From positions 310,001 to 374,000 of the forward strand of contig NZ_CP058988.1 in assembly GCF_019278565.1 (NCBI RefSeq): a stretch of 64,000 nt of DNA, read 5' to 3'. The stretch is from Cellulophaga sp. HaHa_2_95. Its GTDB lineage: Bacteria > Bacteroidota > Bacteroidia > Flavobacteriales > Flavobacteriaceae. The position numbers and the translations under genes were made by a program. Below, in pieces: positions 19,074 through 29,116 of this stretch (positions are counted from its first letter, which is position 1; each line of letters opens with the position of its first letter). The notes under the pieces were generated by a model. It worked only from the letters and a program-made list of their open reading frames with translations. It had not been told where the DNA came from and ran no database searches.

Positions 19074-21167
19074 TTACATTTTTACAATTATAAATTCAGA
19101 ACGCCTGTTCAACTCATGCTTCTCACGAGTACATCTCACGCTTCCGTCACAATCATTCAATAGTTTATCTTCACCATATCCAATGGCACTCTCTATACGG
19201 TCTGCATCAATACCTTGAGATATAATATAATCTCTTGAAGATTTAGCACGTTTATCTGAAAGATATCTGTTATAATCACTGGCACCTCTACTATCGGTAT
19301 GTGATTCTATCTTAATCACCATTTCCGGATATTCAGACATTACCTCTACCAATTTATCTAACTCTTTAGAGGCATCCTCTCTAATAAACGACCTATCAAA
19401 ATCAAAATAAATCATATCAGTCTTAAGCTTTCTTATCCCCTCTTCTATTACGATAAGTTCTTTTAGCTTTTTCAATGAAACATTGACCATCTCTGTTTCA
19501 TTCAATATAGTCATGACCTCCTTAACATCTTGAAAAAATTCTTTTCTATTGGTTTTGATACTATATTTCTTATCCCCATCAAGATCTTCAAAAACAAAAC
19601 TACCATCTTCAGCCGTTTCTACTTCCTTAAGCTTAATATTGTTTTCATCCAAAAGCATCACTAGAGCTTTAGGCATAACATCTCCTGTAACCAATTCTGT
19701 TACCACACCAGCAATAGCTGTATGGGTTACCTCTTCCATCATTAAACGCTCAAAGGAGTAAATATCATCATCACCTTTACCACCTGCACGGTTAGAAGCA
19801 AAATATCCCTTTTGACTCTCCTCACTAACGATATAAGAGAAATCATCTTTATTACTATTTACAGGAACCCCTACATTCTTAACCTCCTGAAAACCATCAA
19901 CGTCATAAGAAGCTTCAAAAACATCTAAACCACCAAGACCAGCATGCCCATCTGATGAAAAGTAAATTTTCTTGTCTGTAACAAACGGAAACATTTCTCT
20001 TTTCTCTGTATTAATTTCTGGACCTAAATTTCTAGGAGTAGAATAAGTACCATCTTCCAAAACATCAACAACAAAAATATCTGAAGCGCCTAAACTGCCC
20101 GGCATGTCGGAAACGAAATATAATAATTTACCATCAGGACTTAAGGCCGGATGCCCCGTAGAATAACTATCACTATTAAAAGGTAGTTCTTTAGGTTCTG
20201 CCCAATCATCACCAACCTTAACAGACGTATAGATTTTCAAGTGATTGACACCATTTTTATCACGCTTTAACTTTTTACCATAATTATTACGTGTAAAGTA
20301 CATAGTTTCATTATCTGGAGAAAACGTAACAGAAGCCTCGTGATATTTAGAATTTATCTTTTTGGAAAATTTAATAGCACTTTTTAAATCTGCAGACTCC
20401 TCGTTTATCTTAGAAACATATAAATCTAAAAACGGCTGATCATTCCATTTATACTTACGCGTAACAAAGACCGATGAATCTAGTGAAGAAGAAAAAACCA
20501 CTTTATCATTATCATAAAACATAGGCGAAAAATCTGAATATTCAGAGTTTATAGCCACGTTATCTATCGTAAAGCCAGCATCACCATTTAGAATTTTGTC
20601 TAAGGCAACTTCTTCTCTAGTAGCATTAAAAGCATATGCATTTTGAGTGTCTTCCTTTTGCATTTTTTCATACAAACGCATAAACCGTTTAGCCTTACCA
20701 TATTTACCATTACCTTTTAGTGTATGCGAATACTTAAAATAATTATCCGCCGTCATATTATCTTTATATTCCTTATATAAAACATCATACCACTGGTATG
20801 CCTTTTTCATATTAGTATTATAATAATAAGCATCTCCCGCCTTTTTTAAATTTTCAAAAGTATAATTCTCCTTGTCCTTCAAAGCCAATTCATATAATGC
20901 GGCCGCTTCCGCATACCACATCTTGTTAAAATAAGCATCTGCTTTTTGAATAATTTTTGAAGCCTTAGGATTCGTCTTTTTTAATTCGCCGTCATCTCTT
21001 AAAGAGTTAAGCATATCAATAGTAACATCCTCAATAGCAACAGTATTGTCTTGAGAGGTGTCTAAGCTTTTGACGACAGTTGTATTATCTAAACTATTGG
21101 TTTTAGCAGATTGTGCATAAATCCCGAAGCCAGACAAAAACAAAACTGATAGAATAAGTTTTTTCAT
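19074..21167 (-). CDS. PorE-like OmpA / propeller / TPR envelope protein
   Basis: A 697-residue exported protein with the architecture of PorE and related type IX secretion or gliding accessory proteins: signal peptide at 1-18 (MKKLILSVLFLSGFGIYAQ), TPR-like helices at about 65-200, WD40-like PD40 repeats at about 215-480 (TGHPALSPDGKLLYFVSDMP, FSSDGHAGLGGLDVFEA), a carboxypeptidase-regulatory beta domain at about 510-590, and an OmpA C-terminal peptidoglycan-binding domain at about 595-697 with HTDSRGASDYNRYLSDKRA. It probably sits in the periplasm or at the outer membrane, bound to peptidoglycan. Flavobacteria have many paralogs, often beside PorP/SprF genes; none is adjacent here, so orthology to PorE is unproven. 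Confidence 0.85.
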   Translation of the reverse strand: MKKLILSVLFLSGFGIYAQSAKTNSLDNTTVVKSLDTSQDNTVAIEDVTIDMLNSLRDDGELKKTNPKASKIIQKADAYFNKMWYAEAAALYELALKDKENYTFENLKKAGDAYYYNTNMKKAYQWYDVLYKEYKDNMTADNYFKYSHTLKGNGKYGKAKRFMRLYEKMQKEDTQNAYAFNATREEVALDKILNGDAGFTIDNVAINSEYSDFSPMFYDNDKVVFSSSLDSSVFVTRKYKWNDQPFLDLYVSKINEESADLKSAIKFSKKINSKYHEASVTFSPDNETMYFTRNNYGKKLKRDKNGVNHLKIYTSVKVGDDWAEPKELPFNSDSYSTGHPALSPDGKLLYFVSDMPGSLGASDIFVVDVLEDGTYSTPRNLGPEINTEKREMFPFVTDKKIYFSSDGHAGLGGLDVFEASYDVDGFQEVKNVGVPVNSNKDDFSYIVSEESQKGYFASNRAGGKGDDDIYSFERLMMEEVTHTAIAGVVTELVTGDVMPKALVMLLDENNIKLKEVETAEDGSFVFEDLDGDKKYSIKTNRKEFFQDVKEVMTILNETEMVNVSLKKLKELIVIEEGIRKLKTDMIYFDFDRSFIREDASKELDKLVEVMSEYPEMVIKIESHTDSRGASDYNRYLSDKRAKSSRDYIISQGIDADRIESAIGYGEDKLLNDCDGSVRCTREKHELNRRSEFIIVKM

Positions 21168-21604
21168 TGTAGGTTAATTTGAAGAATCTTGGGGTAGATT
21201 ATAGATCGATAATAATTTTAAATTCAAATAAATTTATAGGTTTGGTTGATATTGATTACACAGCTAAATACCCATAAATTCGTTAATATGGATACTAATC
21301 TTGTTTATAGAAAACGAATAAAACCCTAGAATCGTATACTTAACAAAATCTCAGGTTGTATTCTACTACTGTTGCTTCCAATAGAGAATGTATAAAACAA
21401 GCATTTGGACCAAAATTAAATTTGGCAATCAAATTAAGTGCTATAAATGTTGTGAAGGTGCGTATTCCTGTAGTGCCATTAGGAACTAAATGCTGTGTAA
21501 CAAATACTATAAGTTAAAAAAACCAGAGTTTAAAAATAAAAGAGCATAAAAAAAGTCCTTAATAAAATTAAGGACTTAGGTATTTTTTGAAAAAAATAAA
21601 TATT
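21168..21604. other. Non-coding gap between OmpA-type gene and tatA
   Basis: No supported gene. It contains an ATCGATAA site near 21205, a minus-strand stop-to-stop open stretch (21343-21513) without a start codon, and the tatA terminator at 21553-21577. Confidence 0.6.
21553..21577 (-). terminator. Terminator of tatA
   Basis: Stem AAGTCCTTAA / TTAAGGACTT with loop TAAAA. Read on the minus strand, downstream of tatA, it is followed by a run of seven T. Confidence 0.85.
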
Positions 21605-21793
21605 CTATTTTTCTTCTATTTTATCTGGTGTATCCTCTTCTTTCGAGGCATCTTTAAACTCTTTAATTCCACTACCCAAACCACGCATTAATTCAGGAAT
21701 TTTTTTTCCTCCAAAAAGTAATAGTACAAGAACTACTACAACCGCAATTTGCCATGGGCCGATCATTCCTAAAAAAATATTTGAAACTATCAT
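21605..21793 (-). CDS. tatA: Twin-arginine translocase subunit TatA
   Basis: Pore-forming subunit of the Tat system, which exports folded proteins across the inner membrane. The 62-residue protein has the TatA layout: a short N-terminus, one membrane helix (IAVVVVLVLLLF), the FGGKKIPELMRGLGSGIKEF amphipathic helix and a charged tail. The hinge FGGKKIPE is diagnostic of TatA/TatE. It is monocistronic, with a -7 box at 21813-21820 and its own terminator. tatC is not in the window. Confidence 0.95.
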   Translation of the reverse strand: MIVSNIFLGMIGPWQIAVVVVLVLLLFGGKKIPELMRGLGSGIKEFKDASKEEDTPDKIEEK

Positions 21794-21812
21794 AAACTAG
21801 ATTTTAGAACCA

Positions 21813-21820
21813 CAAATTTA
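21813..21820 (-). promoter_or_regulatory. Promoter -7 box of tatA
   Basis: Minus-strand TAAATTTG, an exact TAnnTTTG match, 19 bases before the tatA ATG. Confidence 0.5.
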
Positions 21821-21976
21821 CTAAAAAAGTATTACACATGGTGTTAATATTTATATCGGCGAACCTTTTTTTTGAAAAAGTCCATAATAATTTACTAAAC
21901 GTATACAAATTACAATTTAGTATTTATAAATTCGATGTAATTATAAAAAGTATTTTATCGCAGTAAGATTGTAAGT

Positions 21977-21984
21977 TATATTTG
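21977..21984 (+). promoter_or_regulatory. Promoter -7 box immediately before the M23 peptidase gene
   Basis: TATATTTG ends six bases before ATG 21991, implying a leaderless or very short-leader mRNA. It also overlaps the TTG at 21982 that would otherwise extend the frame. Confidence 0.5.
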
Positions 21985-21990
21985 TGTAGT

Positions 21991-22860
21991 ATGGCAAAAA
22001 AGAAGAAAAAAGGAAAAGATATTAAAAAAAAGCTGCTTCATAAGTATCGTTTAGTAATCCTGAACGAAAATACTTTTGAGGAAAAAATATCTTTCAAATT
22101 AAGTAGGCTAAATGTATTTATTACAGGCTCCTTATTTATTGTATGCTTAATTGCTCTAACCACCTTATTAATAGCATTTACCCCATTGAGAGAATATATC
22201 CCAGGATACTCCTCGACCAAATTGAAAAGACAAGCAACAGAACTCACCTATAAGTCTGATTCACTGGTCACCGTATTAAATTATACCAATAAGTATTTAG
22301 ATAATATAAGAAAGGTTTTGAATGGAGATATCACTAACAATCAAATTAACAGAGACTCCTTATTTGAACAATTTAAATTAGACCCTTCTAGTGTAGATTT
22401 AACACCTATAAAAGAAGATTCTATTCTAAGGGCCCAAGTAGAATTAGAGGATAAATATAATTTGTTTGAGCGCACCGATAAGAATGTTAATCAAATATTA
22501 TTCCCTCCTATTAATGGAAGTGTATCTCAAGACTACGATCCTAAGACAAAACATTTTGCAATAGATATTGTAGCGGCAAAGGGTACACCTGTAAAATCAG
22601 TAGCAGATGGTACCGTAATATTTTCTGAATGGACTTCAGAAACTGGTTATGTTATTATTGTAGAGCATAAAGACGGATTACTATCTGTATATAAACACAA
22701 TGGCTCTCTCAGTAAAGAACAAGGAGATTTAGTACGTGCCGGAGAAGTTATTGCATCAGTTGGGAACACGGGCGAATTAACTACCGGACCACACTTACAC
22801 TTTGAATTATGGAATAATTCAAGTCCAGCAAACCCAAAAGATTATATTGATTTTAAATAA
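21991..22860 (+). CDS. M23 (LytM-type) peptidase, membrane-anchored
   Basis: A predicted murein endopeptidase or LytM-factor of 289 residues. ATG 21991 (MAKKKKKGKDIKKKLLHK) is preferred over the in-frame TTG at 21982, which lies in the promoter box. A very basic cytoplasmic N-terminus is followed by one membrane helix (LFIVCLIALTTLLIAF), a helical stem of about 90 residues, and a C-terminal M23 domain with HFAIDIVA and HLHFELW, which supply the zinc ligands HxxxD and HxH. The active-site residues look intact, suggesting a real hydrolase rather than a degenerate activator. The GH3-family gene begins 6 bases after its stop. Confidence 0.9.
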   Translation: MAKKKKKGKDIKKKLLHKYRLVILNENTFEEKISFKLSRLNVFITGSLFIVCLIALTTLLIAFTPLREYIPGYSSTKLKRQATELTYKSDSLVTVLNYTNKYLDNIRKVLNGDITNNQINRDSLFEQFKLDPSSVDLTPIKEDSILRAQVELEDKYNLFERTDKNVNQILFPPINGSVSQDYDPKTKHFAIDIVAAKGTPVKSVADGTVIFSEWTSETGYVIIVEHKDGLLSVYKHNGSLSKEQGDLVRAGEVIASVGNTGELTTGPHLHFELWNNSSPANPKDYIDFK

Positions 22861-22866
22861 TTCTGC

Positions 22867-24363
22867 ATGTCTATAAAATCTTTAGCCGCAAAAATTTTTG
22901 CCAAGAGAATTGCCAAAAAAACTCAAAAGTGGGTAGATAATCCTGTTGCTACACAGGAAAAACTGCTACAAAAATTGATTGCCACTGCTAAAAACACAAA
23001 TTTTGGTAAAGATCATAATTTTGAAGCCATCAGAAATCACGATGATTTTGTAAAAAATGTTCCTATAAGAGATTATGAAGAACTAAAGCCTTATGTTGAA
23101 AAAGTAGTTGCTGGCGCTGCAGATATCTTGTGGCCAAACAAACCCATCTACTTTGCAAAAACCTCAGGAACTACATCCGGAGCAAAATATATTCCCATAA
23201 CAGAAACCTCTATAAAACATCAAGTAGAGGCTTCTAGAAATGCTATTCTAAACTATATAGAAGAAACTGGGAATGCCGACTTTGTAAATGGTAAAATGAT
23301 TTTTCTACAAGGTAGCCCTGTATTAACTGAAAAAAATGGTGTTAAACTAGGAAGACTCTCCGGTATATCTGCCCATTATGTTCCTAATTATTTACAAAAA
23401 AATAGACTGCCAAGTTGGGAAACCAATTGTATTGAAGATTGGGATACTAAAGTAAACACGATAGTTGAAGAAACAATACATGAAGATATGACGGTAATAG
23501 CCGGCATCCCTTCCTGGGTTCAGATGTATTTTGAAAAATTAAATACCGCTGGAAATAAAAAGGTAGGAGAATTATTTAAAAACTTCAACCTCTTTATTTA
23601 TGGCGGCGTAAATTACGAACCCTATAGAGCTAAGTTTGAAAATTTAATTGGCAGAAAAGTAGATAGTATTGAACTATTTCCTGCAAGTGAAGGTTTCTTT
23701 GCCTATCAAAACTCTCAAAAAGAAAAAGGAATGCTACTCCTCCTAAACTCAGGAGTTTTCTATGAATTTGTAAAATCTGATGAGTTCTTTGAAGAACATC
23801 CAAAACGAATCACGATAAAAGATGTAGAAGTTGGAGTTAACTATGTGATGATCATCTCAACAGATGCCGGTTTATGGGCGTATAATCTTGGAGATACCAT
23901 TCAATTTATTTCCTTGAAGCCTTATAAAATTATAGTCTCTGGAAGAATAAAGCATTTTATTTCTGCTTTCGGGGAGCATGTAATTGGTAAAGAAGTAGAA
24001 TCTGCAATGCAGAAAGCCATTGAAGAAACAGATGCTCGTGTAAACGAATTTACCGTGGCACCTCAAATAACACCCGAATTAAATGAATTGCCGTATCACG
24101 AGTGGTTTATAGAATTTGAAAAAGAACCTTCTGATTATTCTAAATTTATTTCGATTTTAGACCAAGAACTCCAGCAACAAAACAGTTATTACTTTGACCT
24201 TATTGATGGAAAAATACTCCAAAAATTAAAAATTACCAGCATTAAAGAAGGTGGTTTTAATGAGTATATGAAATCCATTGGAAAGTTGGGCGGTCAGAAT
24301 AAAGTACAGCGCTTATCTAATGATCGTAAAGTGGCAAATGAGTTAAATACCCTTAAACGCTAG
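22867..24363 (+). CDS. GH3-family acyl-adenylating enzyme-like protein
   Basis: A 498-residue protein of the GH3 auxin-responsive promoter family, whose plant members adenylate carboxylic acids and join them to amino acids. The ATP-binding P-loop-like motif is clear: YFAKTSGTTSGAKYIPIT around residues 96-113. Later blocks include FIYGGVNYEPYR and LFPASEGFFAYQ, and the C-terminal subdomain has GEHVIGKEVE. No signal peptide is present. The substrates of bacterial homologs are mostly unknown. It starts 6 bases after the M23 gene, so the two are probably co-transcribed; any functional link is unproven. Confidence 0.88.
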   Translation: MSIKSLAAKIFAKRIAKKTQKWVDNPVATQEKLLQKLIATAKNTNFGKDHNFEAIRNHDDFVKNVPIRDYEELKPYVEKVVAGAADILWPNKPIYFAKTSGTTSGAKYIPITETSIKHQVEASRNAILNYIEETGNADFVNGKMIFLQGSPVLTEKNGVKLGRLSGISAHYVPNYLQKNRLPSWETNCIEDWDTKVNTIVEETIHEDMTVIAGIPSWVQMYFEKLNTAGNKKVGELFKNFNLFIYGGVNYEPYRAKFENLIGRKVDSIELFPASEGFFAYQNSQKEKGMLLLLNSGVFYEFVKSDEFFEEHPKRITIKDVEVGVNYVMIISTDAGLWAYNLGDTIQFISLKPYKIIVSGRIKHFISAFGEHVIGKEVESAMQKAIEETDARVNEFTVAPQITPELNELPYHEWFIEFEKEPSDYSKFISILDQELQQQNSYYFDLIDGKILQKLKITSIKEGGFNEYMKSIGKLGGQNKVQRLSNDRKVANELNTLKR

Positions 24364-24441
24364 GTTAGCTTAAAGTTTTCATTCGGATAAGAATTATAAA
24401 TCTGAATAATAAATCGTAGTTTTACAAGAATTTTTTAATAC

Positions 24442-26127
24442 ATGAGCAAGACAACAAATACCACTAGAGCGCAAGAATCTACGAATGCTATTGAGCGTTT
24501 GTACATTACGATGCGTCATTTATTCAATCGTGGTTTTTATAAGCCTATGGGGGTTTCTGGTGAAACCTTACGTAATGCATTACTTCAATTAAGACCAGAA
24601 ATTTATGGGACTATTGCTGAAGAAAAAGGAGAATTAAGTGGTTTAATATACGTTTTAGAACGATTGCCAGAAGGGATAGAACAGTGTAGATTTATAAACC
24701 TTACTTCTGATGAAGGGTACGGGAAGTCACATTTTAAAGCTATAGTTCCGCCAAAAAGAAGACGTAATTGTTATCGTATAGATGACGAACAAATGAATAT
24801 CGAGATTACAAGAGGGAGATCTGATATTTATGATATTCTTACCCATTTAACCTTCTTATTTATAGAATCTTATAAGATTGCAACCCGCGTAATTATTGAA
24901 GATACCGGTACTACCATCCGCGATTGGGGGAAATTAGAAAATGCAATTAGCAAATCTAAGCTCACACAAGCAGAACGTGAAATTGCAATCATACATACCG
25001 CTAATATACTTGGTAGGTCATTTGCAGAAATCATAGAAGTCTATGAGAAATTTGCGACTAAAAAGAATCCAGATCGTTTTTTAAAGATTATTTATTGGCT
25101 AGGAAAATTAGCCATTGAAGAAGAATTAACGGGAGACAAACGCGCTATAACCTTTACGCCTCTATTAAGAGAACGACTAGGACACCATATTCATGGAGAA
25201 CGTTGGTCTGATGCAATAAAAGAAACCTTAAACACCGCTGGTTTACTAGAAAGGCCTATTCATATTATTAGTGCCAACATGCACAGTGTCATGAATTCAT
25301 TATTCGCTAGAAAAGCTTTGAGGAAGGAATTTCCGAATAATGATTCCTTAGAAATTTATGAAAAATTAAGCTCTTCAGAAAACTCAGCACTAAGAAACAA
25401 AGTAACAGCCGTTGCAGTTAAAAATGGAATGATTGCCATTGATGATATGTCCGGAACTAATATTGACGTTCAAATATTTGACACGGCTAAGTTTACTGAT
25501 GATGTTTGTAGTTACGCCTTTAGCAAAGATTTTCCAGCAGATAAAAAACCTATTATCTTCGTAATGGACTATGCTTTTGGAGAACAAGCGTATGAAACTA
25601 TTGACGAGCTATTAAAACCTTATAAGGTTAAAAAGAATCAGCCCGTTTTCATAGATGTTCACTCTATTTCAATTATGGGGAAAGCAGGAATATTAGAAGG
25701 CGGAAAAGGAGATTTAATGATCCCTACTGCTCATGTATTTGAAGGAACAGCAGATAATTATCCTTTTAAAAATGAGTTAACTGCAGATGATTTTAAGGGC
25801 AATGGATTGAAGGTTTTAGAGGGCGCTATGATTACAGTTTTAGGAACTTCGTTGCAGAATAAAGATATCTTGAAGTTTTTCCACGCCTCTACTTGGAATG
25901 TAATTGGCTTAGAAATGGAAGGTGTCCATTATCAAAAAGCAATACAATCTGCTTCAAAAGTGCGTAAAAGTATTCGTGAAGATGTCAAAGTGCGTTATGC
26001 ATATTACGCCTCAGACAACCCCCTTGAGACAGGAAGCACTTTAGCTTCTGGAGGATTGGGCACAACTGGTGTAAAACCAACCTATTTGATCACCGATAAA
26101 ATTTTAGAACAAATATTTAAGTCATAA
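24442..26127 (+). CDS. Uncharacterised protein with nucleosidase-like C-terminus
   Basis: A 561-residue cytoplasmic protein, probably of the Bacteroidetes DUF6909 family; no function is known to me. The N-terminal 330 residues are mostly helical (IERLYITMRHLFNRGFY, LTHLTFLFIESYKIA). From about residue 325 it looks like an alpha/beta sandwich of the nucleoside phosphorylase type: VKNGMIAIDDMSG, IIFVMDYAFGEQAYETI, EGGKGDLMIPTAHVFEGTAD, and LEMEGVHYQKAI with EMEG at residues 491-494. The EMEG pattern resembles the ribose-binding EMEG/DMEG motif of MTA/SAH nucleosidases and purine phosphorylases. An AMP-nucleosidase-like activity is therefore possible, by inference only. It precedes the chain-length gene by 6 bases. 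Confidence 0.7.
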   Translation: MSKTTNTTRAQESTNAIERLYITMRHLFNRGFYKPMGVSGETLRNALLQLRPEIYGTIAEEKGELSGLIYVLERLPEGIEQCRFINLTSDEGYGKSHFKAIVPPKRRRNCYRIDDEQMNIEITRGRSDIYDILTHLTFLFIESYKIATRVIIEDTGTTIRDWGKLENAISKSKLTQAEREIAIIHTANILGRSFAEIIEVYEKFATKKNPDRFLKIIYWLGKLAIEEELTGDKRAITFTPLLRERLGHHIHGERWSDAIKETLNTAGLLERPIHIISANMHSVMNSLFARKALRKEFPNNDSLEIYEKLSSSENSALRNKVTAVAVKNGMIAIDDMSGTNIDVQIFDTAKFTDDVCSYAFSKDFPADKKPIIFVMDYAFGEQAYETIDELLKPYKVKKNQPVFIDVHSISIMGKAGILEGGKGDLMIPTAHVFEGTADNYPFKNELTADDFKGNGLKVLEGAMITVLGTSLQNKDILKFFHASTWNVIGLEMEGVHYQKAIQSASKVRKSIREDVKVRYAYYASDNPLETGSTLASGGLGTTGVKPTYLITDKILEQIFKS

Positions 26128-26133
26128 GCAAGC

Positions 26134-27189
26134 ATGAACAACCAAACACCGCAACAACCTCCTTCTAATTCCGACGAAGTAGATTTAGGGCAATTATTCC
26201 AATTAATCGGAAATGGTTTTAGAAAGCTATTTCGCTTTATTGGAAATATCTTTAAGGGAATTTTTGGAGCAATCATTGTTTTTCTGCAATTCATACAAAA
26301 ACACCTCATCAAATTTGCAATTGCGGCTGTTGTTGGCCTTGCCATCGGTATATATCTTGACATAAATAAAGAGCCACAGTATCTCTCAACTATGGTTGTG
26401 GAACCAAATTTTAATAGCGTACAACAACTTTACAACAATATCAATTTCTATAATGAATTAGCCAAATCAGAAGATTCTATTGCATTAGCAGAAGCATTAG
26501 ATATTACTTTAAAAGAAGCTGGTTCTATAAAAAAATTCACAGTGGAATCTTATTCTGATGAAAATCAGAAAGTTCAATTATTTGATAAATTTGTAAAGAG
26601 TTTAGATACCACAACACAGAAAGCGATAGATATGGAGGCATATCTCAAAAATTTCAATTCATTAGATGCTAGATTTCACACCATTGCATTGATTGCAAGC
26701 AACAATGGTATTGGAAAAAAAATTCAAAATGCTATCATCAATTCTATTTCAAGAAATGATTATTTCAATTTACAGAAAGACATTAGCGATATAAACATTA
26801 AGTTACAGGACAGTTTATATAGTAAACAAATCACTGAAATAGATTCCCTACAACTCTTATACAAAAGAGTTATGCTTAGAGAAGCAGATAAACCTATGCA
26901 AGGCACCAACATAAGTCTTGGAGAAGGCGGAAATAAAGATAACAAAGAACTTTCTCTCATCAATAAAATGGAGGAACTAAAAGAAAGTCTTGTACTACTT
27001 AATGAGGAAAAAGCAAATAAATCAAGTATTTTAAATGTAATCTCTGCTTTCCCTAGAAAAGGAGTTGAAATCAAAGGAATCTGGAATAGCTATAAATTTT
27101 TAGTTCCTCTAACATTATTAGGTATATCACTATTAATACTAGGGCTACTATCCCTAAATAGGTACTTGAAAAATTATAAAAAACAATAA
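26134..27189 (+). CDS. Wzz-like polysaccharide chain-length protein
   Basis: A 351-residue inner-membrane protein with the Wzz/co-polymerase layout: a Gln/Pro-rich cytoplasmic N-terminus, a first membrane helix at about residues 60-75 (FAIAAVVGLAIGIYLDI), a large periplasmic helical region, and a second membrane helix near the C-terminus (FLVPLTLLGISLLILGLL) ending in basic residues. It lacks a C-terminal tyrosine kinase domain. It heads the polysaccharide cluster, just before rfbB, where a chain-length regulator is expected. Sequence similarity to classical Wzz is weak, so the role rests on topology and context. Confidence 0.7.
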   Translation: MNNQTPQQPPSNSDEVDLGQLFQLIGNGFRKLFRFIGNIFKGIFGAIIVFLQFIQKHLIKFAIAAVVGLAIGIYLDINKEPQYLSTMVVEPNFNSVQQLYNNINFYNELAKSEDSIALAEALDITLKEAGSIKKFTVESYSDENQKVQLFDKFVKSLDTTTQKAIDMEAYLKNFNSLDARFHTIALIASNNGIGKKIQNAIINSISRNDYFNLQKDISDINIKLQDSLYSKQITEIDSLQLLYKRVMLREADKPMQGTNISLGEGGNKDNKELSLINKMEELKESLVLLNEEKANKSSILNVISAFPRKGVEIKGIWNSYKFLVPLTLLGISLLILGLLSLNRYLKNYKKQ

Positions 27190-27192
27190 TCC

Positions 27193-28236
27193 ATGAATAT
27201 TCTTATTACAGGAGGAGCTGGTTTCATTGGTTCACACCTTATCCGAAGAATGGTGCAAAATTATCCAAATTATACTATTTATAATTTGGACGCGTTGACC
27301 TATGCTGGTAATTTAGAGAACTTAAAAGATATTGAACATTTAAAAAATTATATTTTTATAAAAGGAGATATTACAGACGCTCCTTTTATAGATTCAATCT
27401 TCAATAAATATAAATTTGATCGAGTAATCCACCTTGCAGCAGAATCACATGTAGATAGATCCATTACCGATCCTCTTTCATTTGTTAAAACAAATGTGAT
27501 AGGAACAGTAAACTTATTAAACGCATCCAAAGAATTATGGAGAGATAATGTTGAAGGAAAACTATTTTATCATGTAAGTACAGATGAAGTTTATGGATCT
27601 TTAGGAGCGACTGGTTTATTCGTAGAAAGTACATCTTATGATCCGAATTCTCCATATTCGGCATCCAAAGCAAGTTCTGATCACTTTGTACGTGCGTATG
27701 GTGAAACATACAACTTACCTTACATTATATCAAACTGTTCTAATAATTATGGCCCTAATCACTTTCCAGAAAAGTTAATTCCGCTTTTCATTAATAATAT
27801 AATCAACAAAAAAAGTTTGCCGGTTTATGGTGATGGAAATTACACTAGAGACTGGTTATATGTTGAAGACCATGCATCTGCAATAGACTTAGCATTTCAT
27901 AAAGGGGAAAATCGTGAAACCTATAATGTTGGAGGATTTAATGAGTGGAAAAATTTGGATTTAGTGAAATTGCTATGCAAATTAATGGATACTAAATTGA
28001 AGCGTCCTACTGGAGATAGTGAAAAATTAATCACTTATGTTAAAGATAGGCCAGGCCATGATTTACGTTATGCAATAGATGCTTCCAAAATAAACAAAGA
28101 ATTAGGCTGGAAACCCTCAGTAACGTTTGAACAAGGTTTGGAAAAAACTATAGATTGGTTTTTACAAAATCAAGATTGGTTAGATAATGTTACCTCTGGC
28201 GATTATAAAGAATATTACTCTAAAATGTACCAATAA
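27193..28236 (+). CDS. rfbB: dTDP-glucose 4,6-dehydratase
   Basis: Second enzyme of dTDP-L-rhamnose synthesis, converting dTDP-glucose to dTDP-4-keto-6-deoxyglucose. The 347-residue SDR protein has the NAD motif GGAGFIGSH at residues 7-15, the active-site block [12 protein letters not shown], the catalytic [10 protein letters not shown] (YxxxK) and the nucleotide-sugar segment [14 protein letters not shown]. It follows the Wzz-like gene by 3 bases and leads the run rfbB, rfbA, rfbC, rfbD. Confidence 0.97.
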   Translation: MNILITGGAGFIGSHLIRRMVQNYPNYTIYNLDALTYAGNLENLKDIEHLKNYIFIKGDITDAPFIDSIFNKYKFDRVIHLAAESHVDRSITDPLSFVKTNVIGTVNLLNASKELWRDNVEGKLFYHVSTDEVYGSLGATGLFVESTSYDPNSPYSASKASSDHFVRAYGETYNLPYIISNCSNNYGPNHFPEKLIPLFINNIINKKSLPVYGDGNYTRDWLYVEDHASAIDLAFHKGENRETYNVGGFNEWKNLDLVKLLCKLMDTKLKRPTGDSEKLITYVKDRPGHDLRYAIDASKINKELGWKPSVTFEQGLEKTIDWFLQNQDWLDNVTSGDYKEYYSKMYQ

Positions 28237-28246
28237 ACTAAATTAT

Positions 28247-29116
28247 ATGAAAGGAATAATTTTAGCAGGAGGTTCTGGAACTAGACTACACCCCTTGACC
28301 CTATCAGTAAGTAAGCAATTAATGCCTATTTATGATAAACCAATGATTTACTACCCTTTATCAACTTTAATTTATGCTGGTATAAATGAAATACTAATTA
28401 TCTCTACCCCTAAAGATCTTCCTTTATTTGAAGACTTGTTAGGTGATGGTACAAAATATGGCTGTAAATTTGAATATGCTGTACAAGAAGAACCTAACGG
28501 ATTAGCCGAAGCATTCATTATTGGTGAAGAGTTTATCGGAAATGACAAAGTAGCTTTAATACTAGGCGATAATATTTTTTATGGATCTGGATTAGCAAAT
28601 TTACTTCAATCAAATAACGACCCAGACGGTGGTATTATATATGCATATAGGGTGCATGATCCTGAACGTTATGGAGTAGTTGAATTTGATAACGAAGGGA
28701 AAGCTATAAGTATTGAAGAGAAACCCTTAGAACCGAAATCTAATTATGCTGTTCCTGGAATTTACTTTTACGACAATGAAGTTGTAAATATTGCAAAAAA
28801 CATTACCCCTAGCCATAGAGGTGAACTTGAGATTACAGACATTAATAAAGTATATTTAGAGAGGAATAAGTTAAGCGTAAGCATTCTTGACAGAGGTACA
28901 GCCTGGTTAGACACCGGCACATTTCAATCCTTAATGCAAGCATCTCAATTTGTTGAGGTCATAGAAGAAAGGCAAGGATTAAAAATTGGCACTATTGAAG
29001 GTGCTGCGTATGAAATGGGTTTCATCAATAAAGACCAACTAATTGCTCTAGCTGAACCACTAATGAAGAGTGGATACGGGAAAAACTTATTAGGTATTTT
29101 AAATAAAGATAAATGA
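28247..29116 (+). CDS. rfbA: Glucose-1-phosphate thymidylyltransferase
   Basis: First enzyme of the dTDP-rhamnose pathway, joining dTTP and glucose-1-phosphate. ATG 28247 gives [18 protein letters not shown], the standard N-terminus with the nucleotidyl-transfer loop GGSGTRL, and a protein of 289 residues, the family size. Longer frames upstream overlap rfbB and lack family sequence. [13 protein letters not shown] and [19 protein letters not shown] are also characteristic. Its stop overlaps the rfbC ATG in an ATGA arrangement. Confidence 0.97.
   Translation: MKGIILAGGSGTRLHPLTLSVSKQLMPIYDKPMIYYPLSTLIYAGINEILIISTPKDLPLFEDLLGDGTKYGCKFEYAVQEEPNGLAEAFIIGEEFIGNDKVALILGDNIFYGSGLANLLQSNNDPDGGIIYAYRVHDPERYGVVEFDNEGKAISIEEKPLEPKSNYAVPGIYFYDNEVVNIAKNITPSHRGELEITDINKVYLERNKLSVSILDRGTAWLDTGTFQSLMQASQFVEVIEERQGLKIGTIEGAAYEMGFINKDQLIALAEPLMKSGYGKNLLGILNKDK

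Noticed and set aside
21343..21513. Minus-strand open stretch of 57 codons with protein-like composition in the gap before tatA
   Set aside because: It is stop-to-stop without an ATG and has no recognisable match. It may be the remnant of a gene, but nothing in the sequence proves this.
26082..26363. 93-codon minus-strand frame across the start of the Wzz-like gene
   Set aside because: It spans a good junction between two plus-strand genes and shows only antisense composition.
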